This document shows, piece after piece, positions 26,661 to 39,907 of a stretch of DNA of 64,000 bases. How positions within the stretch are numbered: the stretch's first letter is position 1; each line of letters opens with the position of its first letter. A model generated the notes under the pieces. That model was not told the DNA's origin. It was given only the letters and a program-made list of their open reading frames with translations, and did no database searches. A program made the position numbers and the translations under genes. Source of the stretch: Todiramphus chloris collaris (Eukaryota; Chordata; Aves; Coraciiformes; Alcedinidae); NCBI GenBank assembly GCA_025345505.1, contig JANVCC010000048.1, positions 2,490,671 to 2,554,670 of the forward strand, written 5' to 3'.

Positions 26661-26735
26661 ACTGAGCATGGGGTTGAACTAGGTGGTCTCCAGACGCGCC
26701 TTCCATTCTTGGTGGTTCTGACTCTGCAGACCATA
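26661..26735 (+). mobile_element. CR1 LINE, 3'-terminal fragment (diverged)
   Basis: The plus strand reads 'gcatggggttgaactaggtg', then 'gtctccagacgcgccttcca', then 'ttcttggtggttctgactct'. This is a mutated version of the CR1 3' block (ggttggactagatgatctcc type) and its terminal repeats. It is short and old, so confidence is lower than for the other copies. Confidence 0.7.
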
Positions 26736-28822
26736 AGATCAGGGTACATGTATATACATGTTATTTTTGTCAAGAAATATATATATACATATATTTATTC
26801 TTTTTCTGTAGAAAGAGCTGTGATTCTGTATTTCGTTACAGCTGAAAATTTATTTTCCTATTTAGATTTTGTTTATTATGTCTTCGAGAGAAAACTTCAA
26901 TTCAAAGGTTTATTTAATAAAAGGAGGAAAAAACATAGGGAATAAGAAATTTTGTGCCTGTGTCATTTATCACTGCTGCACTAATCCAGATCTAACTCTC
27001 CCTTGGAATCAGCACACCCTTAGCATGATCTCCATTTGAATGTGGAGTGATGGTAATTGTTGTGATTTACATCTGACAGCTGGGATTATCCCCAAGGAGT
27101 TTGGTCTGGAATCAGCGTCTTGAAAGGATTGATGATGACTAAAGCAATGGCATTAAACTTAAAGGGGAAAAACCCCAGTGTTTTACTAGTGACCATTTAA
27201 TCTGGAAGGAAAACAGCATTGAAACTCTTACTCTTTTTTCATCATGGAATTACACTTTTGACAAACTCTTGGTTCCAGTTGCCTTATAAGGCTCCAACAA
27301 AAATAGCACATGGCCAGACCAGGATATTTCTGTCAGGCTTTAAAAACTCATTCAGCTCCACTGTAGGATTAACTATGTTTTCATGAATAACAGGGAAGTC
27401 TTGAACTAGCAAAGGAATTAAAAATCAATTTAATCCTTCATTAAAATACAGCCTCCTCATGTTCTTCTGACAAGCATAGGATGTCAGACAGCGACTGACT
27501 ACATGTGATTGAACCAAGCTGAAAAATATTTTTCTCATTAACTTTTTAATTTTGTCCATAAACTAAATGTCTAACATGTGGAACAAAAAGACTTTCTAAT
27601 CATGAGTATTTTTACATTTATGAGACAGCATTGCCTTTGCTGAAATCAGATTGTGAAATGATGGAGACAGATCCTAATGTAGTATTTCCATAGCTCCTCT
27701 CCAGTCAGAAGAGTAACATAGGTATAAAACTACAATGATCTGATGAAATACAAGGACAGGGGACCAAAAGAAGGTACAGTCAGTTTGACTTTTTTGGTTT
27801 TAAAACTCTACAGAACTACACTCCTACACAAAGAGAGATTATTCATTAGAATGATGCACATCAAATGAATGAGACACACACAACAGCAAGTAGGGTTATT
27901 TGGTAAAGACCTCTGACTTTCTTTTTCCCTGAACTCACATTTTACCAAATTCATGTGAATTCACATGGAATTAATTCTTCCACATATTTTTTCAAAATAT
28001 CAATTATATTTTGATATTTTTAGAGGAAAAAATATTACTAAAAATAGGGCACTGCCCCTGTGGGCAGATCCTGTTTAAAATGCCATGATAAAGGAATGGA
28101 GCACCATAATTAGTTGACTGAAGAATCATGGGTATGTTAGGAAGTATCTAGAACCATGAGTATGTTAGGAAGTATGGCTGTGACTCTCTTCAGTAGAAGT
28201 TAATAAAAGTTAGGGTCAGGTGATGCACTAGATTTCACTATGGACAGAAATGTGTCTGGTTTTTTACTGCAATATTGTTCCTGAAGGACCTGCCTTGGAA
28301 ACTGCTCCACCCATTGCCCTAATGTAAGGGAAGGGGAAAAAAGAGAATCCCGAAAGTAGGAAGTATGTCAGAGTCTTTGAACTTAATAAGATCAGACTAT
28401 GCAATTTGCGAGTGAGATCCTGAACTTCATTGGCTCTGATACCTCCAGTAAAAATTATTTACAGGTGCTCTGAGGAAGCGAAAGGAAAACTGAAGGAAAA
28501 AAAGAAAAAAAAAAGCATGTTATGCAAAGAAACACATTGTGGTTTTAGAAAGCATTGATTTTGAACTGAAAAAGCCAAGTCTAAAAGTTCAGAAACCACC
28601 AGAGAGATGTGGGTTTACACTAAATAAATTATAATAATAAAGTAATTTAAGATGGGATGCATCTCATCTAACTTCATCTAACATTTAGACAGGCTGAACT
28701 ACTGATCGAGGATATAACACACTAAGAGGTAAACACCTTCAGAGCCACTAATTAACAAAATACCCATATCAAAACTCAACAACTCTATGAGTACATTGAT
28801 TGTTCTGATCATGAAGTCTCAC
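26736..28822. other. Unique non-coding DNA
   Basis: No gene is recognised. It includes alternating TA near 26775-26797, a 21-bp near-perfect direct duplication at 28127-28175, and an A-rich tract at 28498-28515. The stretch 27190-27500 is repeat-free and could be conserved, but I have no strong reason to call it. Confidence 0.5.
28127..28175. repeat. Direct duplication, two 21-bp copies
   Basis: Copies at 28127-28147 and 28155-28175 differ at one base (catggg versus catgag; both continue tatgttaggaagtat). They are spaced by seven bases (period 28), consistent with a small, fairly recent local duplication. Confidence 0.9.
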
Positions 28823-29515
28823 ATAGAGTCATAAAATGGTAATGGTCGGCAGGGACCTCTGGACATCATCAAATCCAGCCCCCCTGTCAGAGCAGGGTCA
28901 CCCAGGGCAGCCCACGCAGGAACAGAGCCAGGGGGGTTGGAAAGGCTCCAGAGCAGGAGACTCCACAGCCTCTCTGGGCAGCCTGGGCCAGGCTCTGGCA
29001 CTCTCACAGGGAAGAAGTTTCTCCTCACGTTGAGATGGAACTTCTGGGGTTCCAGTTTGTGACTGTTGCCCCTCATCCTATCACAGGGCACCACTGAAAA
29101 GAGCCTGGCCCCTTCTACTTAACAACCAGACTGCAGATATTTGTAAACATTCACAAGATCCCCTCTCAGGCTTCTCCTCTCCAGGCTAAACAGCCCCAGG
29201 GCTCTCAGCCTTTCCTCATCAGAGAGATGTTCCAGTCCCTTCATCATCCTCATAGCCTCTGTTGGACTGTCTGTAGTATTTCCCTGTCCCTCTTGAACTG
29301 GGGAGCCCAGAACTGGACACAGCACTCCAGATGTGGTCTCACTAGTGCAGAGTAGAGGGGAAGGAGAATGTCCCTGGACCTGCTGGCCATAGTCTTCTTA
29401 ATGCACCCCAGGAGACCATTGGTTTTCTTGGCCACAAGGTCCCATTTCTGTCCCACGGAGAAGTTATTTTCCACCAGGACTCCAATGTCCTTCCCTGTGG
29501 TCCTCAGGTTGCAAC
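28823..29515 (-). mobile_element. CR1 LINE fragment, about 690 bp, minus strand
   Basis: The minus strand encodes the same ORF2 C-terminal blocks as the 23.2 kb copy: [38 protein letters not shown] and [19 protein letters not shown]. These fall in two frames (29250-29612 and 29119-29325), so a frameshift is present. The 3' tail at 28823 is decayed (atagagtcataaaatggtaa on the plus strand). No upstream reverse transcriptase core is present. With the opposite-strand 23.2 kb copy it forms an inverted pair about 4.8 kb apart. Confidence 0.95.
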
Positions 29516-32500
29516 AGTCTTTTAGCATATAAAGAGACGTAGCTTGTAATATTATGACTGCTCCTAGTAAGGGTATAATATAGTTACGTGCATTGATAGT
29601 TGTGTGAAACAATTTTTTTACTTAGAATTGAAATTTGGAAAAAAGTTAATTTCATTCAAATCGCCTTGGAGAGGTCCAATGCCAACTATTTCCAACTAAA
29701 TGAAGTTAAAAGGAAAACTATAATCTGGTTGATCATACAATTTTGTAAAATTTAAACTCTTATTGTCATTGATTAAAAAAACCCCAAAGTATTATGAAAT
29801 AGCAGGAGTGAAGGAGGCCATTTACATTCAAACGCTATGTATTTTTTATAACTTCCATAAAAATATAATTCAGCAATTTGCAGAACAGAGGCCCATTAAA
29901 GCTTTTTTGAAACATTGAAATTTGTGCAGTGTTGGCAAAACAGCTGGCAGTCCGCTGACTTTACCCCATTAAACCCAGTATGTCACAGGCAGATGCAGCT
30001 TTTACTTGTTACAGGTGTGATAGAGGAGGTTTCCTCAACAAAGGCAGCTGATCCAAAATGAAATGTTTCAAATTCAGCTGAAGAAAAGTCCTTATAGAAG
30101 ACATAGGATGTTCAATGGTAAGGAACTGGATTGAATGGGATGGAACAGACATCTTTCTATATATGCAACAGAAATGTTCAGGGAAGATAGTTGCTCAAAT
30201 TGAAGGACTTGGTGTGTTCCTTTTAGCACACTGCAAGAATTCAGAATGCGGGATTTCCAATATTACTAGAGGAAAAATAACCATGATTTTTTGTACCAGA
30301 CACAATTAGGAAGCTTGCACCAACACACCCTCCACATAAAACCACAGGGATAAATTACATATTATGGCAGACGGAGGCTATCTTAAAAGCCATGAGCAAC
30401 AGCAAAAGGCTGTGTATCAAAACACGTTCACTTCGTTCCCGAGTGTCCAAGGAAGATGCTCCAGGGAGAAATCCTGCAAGTGGAAAGCCTCTCTCATGAA
30501 AGCTGTTGCAGACAGGGCTCGTAGCCAGCAGAGCAGTGTAAAACCATCCTGCTCACAGGGGACCTGGCCCTGCCCATTGGACCCTCCTGGTGCCAGAACT
30601 GCCAGTCAGGGTCAGACAGAAGTAGATGAAGGAGGGATTGAAGATAGAAGTAAAAAGAACAAGGAAGCTGTGGGCTGAGCTGCAGTATGTCAGTGGAGGG
30701 TAGAACAGGGGTCAAACAGGCTGTGTTCTGGATTGAAGAGAGGAATCAGAAAGGGGTTGGAGAACAGAGAGGTAGGGATGCACACAACACTGTGAAACGG
30801 GAGACCATTTCGCTTTCCTGGCCATATCTAAAGTATTTCAAGCTATTTTAATTTCTCAAAAGGGAAATAAAATAAATCTGTTATTAAATTTATATGAGAA
30901 CCTAACAAGCTAGCAGAACACCCCCCAGTGATTTACATGAGGCGCTCTTATTATCCATGGATCACTGACATGATAGAGTGTAATGACATCTGAAAGAGTA
31001 CTTGGAGACCACTATTTTGTGTCAATGAGCAGTTAAGAAGCCCTTAGCTTTTTGGAGCCTTGGTTTATTGTGTCAGTCTGTGGAGAAACAGACACTAAAG
31101 GCAGCAATATCTCCATATGATGAAGCCAACTGGCATCCTAACAGCATGCCTGCTCATATTGTACTTGGAAGGGTTTTTTATTCATGGCTAGCTCTGTGTG
31201 AAATAGTTCTATTTTTCATGATATCGCCGTGTGTCCATCTTCTGGAATATTAACATATGAGCTTGAATTTAATCAGCTCTGCATGTAGAACGACTAAGTT
31301 TTTAATTCAGACTCCAAAATAGACATAATTGCAGTGTAAGAATGCAAGCATTAATGAGTGCTTCTTTGAGCTTCAAAATTACTCTGAATAATCCAGCATT
31401 TTTAAACTGCCATTTTCACTAGAGTTAGGTTCACTTACTCTCCCTAATTCATAAGAGGAGGTGCTAGCATTACTTACCATCTTGTTAGATTTGCAAGAAA
31501 CCACCTTCAGGCTTTGCTGATGTGGCTATTAACAACGCTAAAAATCTCTTTTAAATCATCTGCAGTCTTTTCACTACTATCCTTCTAATCCTTTCCTAGA
31601 AATTGTCCTTTACTATAATGCCAGAAAATTTGCTTTAATCAGTCCAGGGATATGATGGATACGATGGGCTATACATTCACTGTATTTCCTTATTTTCCCC
31701 TACGCCCAGTTGTTGTCCCAGTTGATTTTCTGTAAGGTTTAAGCACTATCAGGGAAGGAAATTCTATTTGCTCCATGTTTGTACACCAGCTAGTGCTGTG
31801 AAATACTGCTTCCTGACCACGGTTCTTAAGTAATATTGCTGTATATCATCACAACAATAAAGTCTGTCTCACTGAAAGGGCTGCTGATTCAAACATCTGT
31901 GTCACCCTGATGTTGTGAAATTCTGCCTCCAGAATCCTGGCCTGAGGTGTCAGAGATACAGCAGTCATTCCCTTCCAGCCAGAAAAACAGTCCTGGTGCA
32001 CTGTTTATTTTCATCTACGTCCTTTCAGAGTCTTAAATAACAGCAGACAGCATCTAAAATTATTGGTATTCCCTACAGGTGTCGATTCAAATCCTTTGGG
32101 AGAAAATCCTTTCCATTCATTTAGGAGGTCTGAGATAAACCCCAATACCTGGAGAATGTAGAGCTCTTCTATATCTCTAGAAACCATTGTCATTCTTTTA
32201 TTAGTATCTTCTTCCATAGCAGTATATTACATACCTACATCTGTCTTGTATACCTTAATTCAGCTGTAGTCATTACTGAAGCATGTCAAAGGACATTTAC
32301 AAAACATTTAAGTAATGGATGTAAGATGCTTCCCATGGTCAAAAAAAAAATGCAAGGACTAAAAAAATACTTCAAACCAACAGAATTGGTCAGAACACAG
32401 AACCAGTCTTGTAAAAATAGCTGAAAAGAGTCAGATCCATCATTAGGAGGAGAGGGTTTTGGTGGAATAATTAAGCAGCGATATTTTCATGTTATGAGGT

Positions 32501-33637
32501 TATAAACTGTTCCTATTCAGTCAATAAGACTGTGATTCTGACTTATATTTGTCCTCTTATTACTGGAATAGCATCACTGCTCATGGTATAAATAAAGAGT
32601 ATCACAATTCTCACAATTTCAGGCCATACTGGAAAAATCCTTATTATTTGATTTCCTTAATTTCCCATTGAACTATATCTCCATATTTCCATTCATGTAA
32701 TTCCTTATCTGGATAATGTTCCACAAAGGTGGAAAAACCCCCAACCCAGATATAAGATTGTTTTTGCATAGGCCAGGTGTAACTTTCACATCCTGCTCCC
32801 TTGAAGAATTTTTAATATAAATAAAATAAGAATGTGAGACATACAGATACAAAGAGACCTAGTAGTGTCTGTCTGAAACAACAGTTCCTCCCTGACTGGA
32901 TTATAAAATGCAATGCTGTTTCACCCATCCTTTTTCACTAATAGCAAAAACTGTGCCATGATGCCACTCTATTTTGAGATTAAATTCAGCCTTTTGGCTA
33001 AAGAGAGGTATTGGAGTGTTGGTACTGAGAGCAAGGATTCTTTTCTTCGTCTATATACTTCAAGTGCTCTGTCAGATAATCTCACTGAAATCTTTTCCTT
33101 TCATGGATCATGATTTGGGATTTTCAGTCTGTAACGGAAGCTGTACTGTGAAATGTTGCTTTAAGTTGTGATACATGACTTCTACATCATCTTCTTCCAG
33201 GATTCCTCATGCCTGCCCGCCCTCCCTCCCCCCCCCCACATCTGGAGATCCACATGAGGGAAAGTCTGTATGGCACCTGCTGGTGAAAGAGATTGGATTA
33301 TACACAGAGTGAAGCCAAGTCTTGAACATCTCTAAGTCTGATTCCAGACGATGACAAATAAAAGAGAAGCAGCACTGATTTCATGATAATGTGACATTAT
33401 TGCCACCTAATTATTTTTCTAATATCATTAGCACTCATAGATGAAACCTGTGGTAGGATATTGGCATACTTCCCTATTACAATGTGGATGGTGAAGCTGA
33501 CAGTGGTGAAGGATAGATGGTTTCTCAAAACATCCTGTAGTATAGCATTTCCTATAGCCCTAACTCATTCAATATCATTATTAACTACCTATTTATTGTA
33601 GAGAGGAACACAACCACGTGAACAGTAAAGTTATGAC
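29516..33637. other. Unique non-coding DNA
   Basis: No gene or element is recognised. A GC-richer patch lies at about 30480-30680. A C-rich tract is at 33214-33238. The stretch 29880-30030 is repeat-free and CNE-like, but the evidence is weak. The opposite-strand frames at 30364-30715 (104 and 73 codons) carry no motif. Confidence 0.5.
33214..33238. repeat. C-rich low-complexity tract
   Basis: A run of cccgccctccctcccccccc type. Simple sequence, with no element attached. Confidence 0.85.
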
Positions 33638-33731
33638 CAACCTGCTCTAGTGGGAGGTGTCCCTGCCATTGGCAGGGGGATTGGAACAAGATGATCTTTA
33701 AGATCCCTTCCAACCCTAACAATTCTATGAA
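33638..33731 (+). mobile_element. CR1 LINE, 3'-terminal fragment, plus strand
   Basis: The plus strand reads 'aacctgctctagtgggaggt', 'gtccctgccattggcagggg', 'gattggaacaagatgatctt' and 'taagatcccttccaacccta', then a decayed ATTCTATGA end. This is a CR1 3' UTR and tail of the subfamily with a 'gtccctgcc.atggcaggg' hairpin. No coding part remains. Confidence 0.93.
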
Positions 33732-35218
33732 TGCTGGTAGACAAACTAAAAAAACCAAACAAACCTTCGAGGCATCACTAAGAAGTTTGTTGGAGGTTGA
33801 CTTGTGACTTCTGAAAACTTAAGGTTGAGTTTTAATCAAATTTAGTTGGACAAACCTTTCATTAAAATACCCCGTGAGTATCAGTGAAAAGTAAAAGAAT
33901 GCACAACAAAGAATTTTTGCCCCTCTTTTCCTTCAGCAGTCATCAGCTCTGTAGTTTAATCTACCTCAGCTTTATGGATGATTCAACTCTAAGCCTCTTT
34001 ACCTGAGCAGTATGGAGATTAAAAAAAAAAGGATATATAGAGATAAATTAGAGATCAGAGATCTAGGTGCCAAAGCATTAGAACTTTCAACTGTAAACCA
34101 GCTGAAACTACTCCATGGGGCAAAGTGATGATTTAACTTGACTTTCTGACAATTGAGTGCCTAGGTTTCGTCAAGTGCATCCACTAGCTGTCAACATTTA
34201 GTTTACTGTGTCACATGAAAAAAAGGTGAATGTGTTGAATCGTTGACAATTTCCATCATTTGCATTAAATTGTACTCCATCTTACAGCCATTCAAGGTGT
34301 TCAGCACTACCTGCTCCATGTGTATACACTGACCCAATAACACTGGGCAACAGATGTGTCCTGAAAACCAGTAGCCATTGTTTATGCCAAAGGGCAAGCA
34401 GATTCACCATTCTAACCATTAGCCCATTGGGCTGAAAAAGCTGCAAGGTGCTGCTTGTCACTATCTCCAGGATCCATTTGCCAATAGGCTTGAATCAGTA
34501 TCATCCTTTGGAAATGCTTACTAATCACTAAGGAGACAAGTATCTTCTAGTCTAGTGAAGTACACTATGCATTCCTCAATTAACAGAATGTGAATCACCC
34601 TATCTCCTGACAGCCTTTTTCATTACTGCTACTACTGTAAATTCCCTTTACTGCAGTTAACCTTGGGTAAAAGGCTATTAGGAGTATGAAAGTGGTGAGG
34701 TTTTCCTTCTATATTTGGCTGTTCTGCAAATAAAGGTACTGGAAAAACATGGCAAAAAAAAAAAGGTGCTTGAAGAGAGAGCAATTACAACATTTTGCAT
34801 TCACATGTTTCAAGCTTCAGGGTACCATCTCAGAAAGATATCAGCTGCTCAAAACTTCAATTAATTTTTGCTTTAGGCAACAGTTCATAATTATTTTTGG
34901 AGCTTGCACACTTTACACTTGGCCAGTCCAGCTGAATTTCTTAGATATACTTTATAGAAGAACCCATGACCACTGTATTACAAAGGAGATGATTAGCATG
35001 TGCTGTTTACAGTTATCACCTGACTCTGCAGAATAACACCCAGAAGACTAAGAAGTTCCTCTGTACACATTCAGAGAAGCACTAAGGTCTTTCTGTGTTG
35101 TACTCTCCTAAACAAGGTCTTTACAATTCTGCTATGCAAGGACAGAAACAACAGAACCTTTCTCAGGCTCCTTTTTAAACATTATTCCTTCCTTTTTGTG
35201 TTTTCTAAAGTATCTAGA
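33732..35218. other. Unique non-coding DNA
   Basis: No gene is recognised. The 95-codon plus-strand frame at 34749-35036 starts in an A-run (atggcaaaaaaaaaaagg) and shows no recognisable motif, so I treat it as chance. Confidence 0.5.
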
Positions 35219-35875
35219 TTAGAGATGCGACAGTATCCCATGCAGCCTCACAGTGGGTATTTGCATCAGAGACACTTCATAATTGCCCCTATAAGATGGT
35301 AGTTGTACTTTTTCCACTGACTCAGTTTTTTTTCCACATATAACTGTTACTTGCATTTCCTTCAGAATTTGGCTTAAACCACCAATGATTAGTATCAGGA
35401 GATTGTTTTTCTCATTGGAGACCCACAATCTTTCAGTTCTCTGTGCTGTGCTAATTTATTTGTTCTATAACTTTCCTGAAGGATTGTAACAATTTGGTGC
35501 CTTCAAAAATGCAACATCTACTGCACGTTTTGGGGTCAATTCTGCTTCCATGAAAGACTGCTTTTGGATTGCATTATTTTGCGTAACACTCACTAACCAT
35601 TCTCTTAATGCATCATTTAAACTCCCTCCAAACTGGCAGTGCTCATTTAATTGCTTCAATCCAGTCACATATTCAGCAAATGTTTCATTTTCTTGATTCT
35701 CTCTATAAAAGCAGAAATGCTTTACAATCACAAGTGGCTTTGGGGATAGGTAATTTCGCAGAATTTCCACAGTCTCAGCAAAAGTTCTGTCTTTAATGGC
35801 AACTGTAAGGTTGTGCTACAGGACGTAGCTTTAGTTGCCATTCCACTAAGCAAAACAGCCATCTTTTACCTAATA
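35219..35875 (-). pseudogene. Ty3/gypsy-like retroelement gag fossil
   Basis: The minus-strand frame at 35465-35770 (101 codons, extending in frame to about 35800 before a TAG) resembles the capsid region of Ty3/gypsy-type Gag. Visible segments are ILRNYLSPKPLVIVKHFCFY, then ETFAEYVTGLKQLNEHCQFG, then GSLNDALREWLV, and later ELTPKRAVDVA. Just upstream (about 35800-35875) a different frame reads KMAVLLSGMA, which suits the segment that precedes this region, so a frameshift is implied. Downstream, 35219-35428 may be a decayed protease-proximal piece (VQLPSYRGNYEVSLM), but this is tentative. Stops and frameshifts mean it is not a working gene. No LTRs, integrase or reverse transcriptase are seen nearby. 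The family assignment comes from remembered motif patterns, not a search. Confidence 0.65.
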
Positions 35876-38038
35876 TTGAGATCATGAAATGATATTCAAG
35901 TCTTCCAGTCTAGGTAGCAGAATCCTTCACTGGACTATCAGAAAAGCTATCTTGGTCAAAATAACTCTACAAGTTATTTATTTTCTCATCCACTCAAAAA
36001 AATGAACTTATTCTCAGAACAAACGTTGCAGTCTACTGCTTTAGCACAACTCACCTGGACAAGCATCTTTTGTTTCACTACATTCTGTACTACAATTTTG
36101 TTCTCACTGCTGACTAGTTTTTGACTTCCAGGACTCAGATCCTCCAAGATATTTAAAGAAATTGTTGGGGTGAGGGACTTTAGGTGGCATCAAATCTGTA
36201 TGGTTAAGCAGCTAAGCTGGGTTCTGGATGCCTACTTTAAAGTTAGTATCTCTCTGCATTCCACCAATTGTATTAATCGACTATTAATTGACTCCAGTGA
36301 CTATACTGAGATCTTGGATACACCTATGTTTAGAAACTTGCAGTTTGGTGTCTAAGCCTGTGAACAGAATCCCTTTGTGGCCCTGTAGTAACTCAGCTGT
36401 TTCTGTCCTTAGATAATTTAAGCACCTTCTATAAAATTAGGATAAAGTTGCTCCTTTATTTCTGAGGTCCATTGTGAAACTGAAGAATGGCCAAATGCTA
36501 AAGTGCATTTTATCAGAGTACTAAAGGAAATGAATAAATACTCCTTCCGTGAAGGTTTTAGGTTTTCAGCATAGGGGGAAATGACACAATGCAATAAGTA
36601 ATAAACCACTTTTCTTCATATGAGTTGAATAAGGCAGCAACAGCATTAAAAAAAGTATATGATAGTTAATAATTTGGCCACAATTCATAAATAGAAGATA
36701 TGGGCTCTTCATGCAACCCTTCACTGTGGTGTATCCTAATTCTGAGTCATGCTTTTTCAGCCTTAGTAACATTTTAAAGTACTTTTTTACATATTTTATG
36801 TGCGGAACATTTATGGCTACATAAAACCTCCTTTACTTTCTCAATTTCCCCCTCACAAAAATCTAGGTCAGCACAGTTTCACAACAATTTCATTTCTTAG
36901 TCTACTACTGAGATTATCAGACTGAAAATTTAGTGTATATCCACATTTTTTTAACAATATTATTTTGGTCTGAAAAAAACCCATCAGGTTCCACATCTTT
37001 TATTACCACCTGCCATATAAAAACCAAGACAAATGCTGGAGATTTAAATAAAGTAAATGAAAAATCTTAGTATCTGAAAATACTTGTTTTGTTGTGTGAT
37101 GTCATTAAGAACATGACCTGATACCGCAAACAAATATTTTATGTCTGACCCATTTGAAAAGATCTGTGAATATGTTCATGGTACAAACTGATGCCCTGAA
37201 AGACCAGCGGACCTTCCATAAATCACTGAAGTCTTCACTTCTCCCATTGTAGAAAGGACAAATCTGCCTCCATTAACTCATGGCACATGTTCATCAAGCC
37301 CACCCATAAAAAAAGTCCAGTGAGATTGATACCATTCCTCATGAGAAGAAGAATTTTATAGTTTGTCTTAATCTAGCACAAGTCACAAGACAGTTTTAGA
37401 GAGATAAGCAGGAAGGAGCGATCCACTGACAGAAAATCTTACAGCCTGAGTAGACCTGGAGGCATCCTCAATGTACGTACATATCTGCAGCTGACCACAT
37501 CAGTCTTGACACTTCTCTGAGACTTCTTTTAGAACAATGTTCATCTGAGTCATTTCATAGACTTTAGAATAAGATTAATTGTGCCACCGTGTGTAAAAGA
37601 TGCAAAAGGAGAAAAGGGAAAGTAAGTGAGGTAGAAGAATCTTCATGGAACTACTGATAAACTCAGTCCTCAATGCTCAAGTGAATTTTCATCTCAGTGT
37701 CTTCCTAGATAGTTTGAGACTTTCTGAATCTTACAGATGCCTAAAATTGTGCTGATTAAAAATCTGCTGATCGTTAGGAAAGACCCCTCCATGTAAACAA
37801 TGCTGGTTTACCTCACACCACCATAGAGTTCCGTTTCTTAAAATTTAAAATAAGTAAACTTGTAATGTTTTCTTTTACTTGTCCAAAATGAAGCTATAAT
37901 ATTAATGATAATGACAAACTATTTAGAGGCATATATAAAAGCAATGATGACCCACTTGGATAAGTTTGGATAGGAGGAGAGACAAACAAATCAAGAAAAA
38001 AAAAAGAGCAAAATTGCACAAAAATGGTTTCCACCTAT

Positions 38039-38057
38039 TTTTATTATTATTATTATT
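38039..38057. repeat. (ATT)n microsatellite
   Basis: About five ATT units (ttttattattattattattc). Its length is likely polymorphic. Confidence 0.88.
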
Positions 38058-39883
38058 CTACCTGCACTACAATGAGGAAGAAATGTTCAAGGGAGAGAAG
38101 ATGCCTACATGGTTCCTGCTAAAATGCAGATCAGACATGAAAGCAACACGTTTTTCATCAGGGATTAGGAATTGTCTGAAAGGTTTTTGAAGAGGTTTAC
38201 AGAGTATTCAAGATTAAATGACTTCGACTTGGAGATGGGTCTTGATGGCATCCAGATTAGGGAATGCAAATGATTTCTTTGCCTTAGGTTCCTTTGGCAG
38301 TTTGTATTGTTTAAGGAAGTTTGCCGTCTCTCCTACATAAGACCAGTCAAGGCTGATGATTTTATTTGTTACCATCTACCTGCATCTATTTATGAAGAAT
38401 ATGCAGTGTAATATTATGCCATATGCTTTTCAGAAGGCTTTATAGATTAACATACACAACTGCTTTTTCCTCCTGACCACGTAGAGTTAACAAATTCTTA
38501 TTCTGCTTTCCTAAATCTCTTCTGTCACTTGCTTCAAGAGATGTTTACTACATGCCTACTACCTTCTGAGTATATCGCAGCTGAGCAACAAATTAAGCAC
38601 CATATAACACTGCATAAATAGAAATATACTTTCTTTCAGAAAACTAATTAAATACTGGTTTCAAAGTGTGTCTGTGATTTATATTTTGAGTGCGTGTTCT
38701 GTATTTGAGCGTGATATTCCCTTGGATGTCTAGGTCACAAAATTTAATTGAAAGTCAATAAATCCCAGAAAGTGCCCAATTCACAGTTCTTTCCTCAATG
38801 TTTTAAAAACTTTAAGGGGTTAAATTAGTGTCTTTGCAGGATATTCAGTGCTTGTGACCAGAAATGAAGCTCTTGTGTAAATGCCTGTTAGTAGAGGTTT
38901 CATTCAAACTTCTAACTCATTTACATGTGTATGGAGGGGGCTTAGGTTACAATATCTCTCTGGATTTACACTGAAAGAAACTTTGTTATAGGGTATGGAA
39001 ACTTCACTGTGGTCATGACTGGTTTATTTCCTTTACCCCTTACAGATTCACTATGCTATTATCTGTCCATGACTATTCATAAATGGCATTCTCCTACAGA
39101 GGTCTGTAAGAGCATGGTTTCAGTAAACTGAGAACAATAAATGAAGCAAATATAGTTTAAAATATCAATAATAAATCATCATAACCAACAGAGACCCTCT
39201 ATTTTAAAACTGTATCTTGGAAAGGTTGTATTTCTCAATGTTGCATATTGACATTAGGAGTTAAAAAAAGGAATTCAGTCTTCCAAAATCTGAAGGTTTT
39301 GAAATCCAGTCTAATCCAAATTTTGTAGGTCAGGCCCATTTGTGGGCTATATAAAGCTACATGGAACTAATGAGACCGAAATGACTAAGTCTAGGTGCTG
39401 TTTATACCAGATTGCTTCAGTCTGACTCTGTACATATTTTTGGCAGAAATAGAGTCTATATTGTTTCTGAATCCACTAGTTACATATACAGAAAGTCACG
39501 TGATACCAAATGGAAGGGTCCAGAAAATACTCAATTTTGCAGAGGCAGAAGCGTTTTTATATGTGGGCTTTATATACTGGAAAGAGTGAACGCCCAAACT
39601 GTTAGGCTTTTATGTAATCGGAGTCCAAAGCCAAGAGTCCAATCTTGATCTAAGATTGCTCCAGATCTTATGGGGAATACGACCACACCTTATGCAGCTG
39701 AGGAGGTGACAGTGTCAAGCAGAGAGACAAACCCAAGAAACAGAGCTGAACACTGAGGAAGGCAGGCTGGCTGCAGTAAGGTATTAAAACGTTCCACAAC
39801 AACCAACAGCAGTTACACCACAATGTTGACAGAAGGTTGGGTTGAGTTTTACAAGGTGTGTTCATAAACGCAGCTGGGAAGTA

Positions 39884-39907
39884 ATAACAGCAATAATAAT
39901 AATAATA
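39884..39907. repeat. (AAT)n microsatellite
   Basis: About five AAT units, with an interrupting AAC/AGC at the left (aataacagcaataataataa). Confidence 0.88.

Noticed and set aside
32075-32105. 'cgattcaaatcc' resembling a tRNA B box
   Set aside because: No A box, acceptor stem or cloverleaf can be formed around it.
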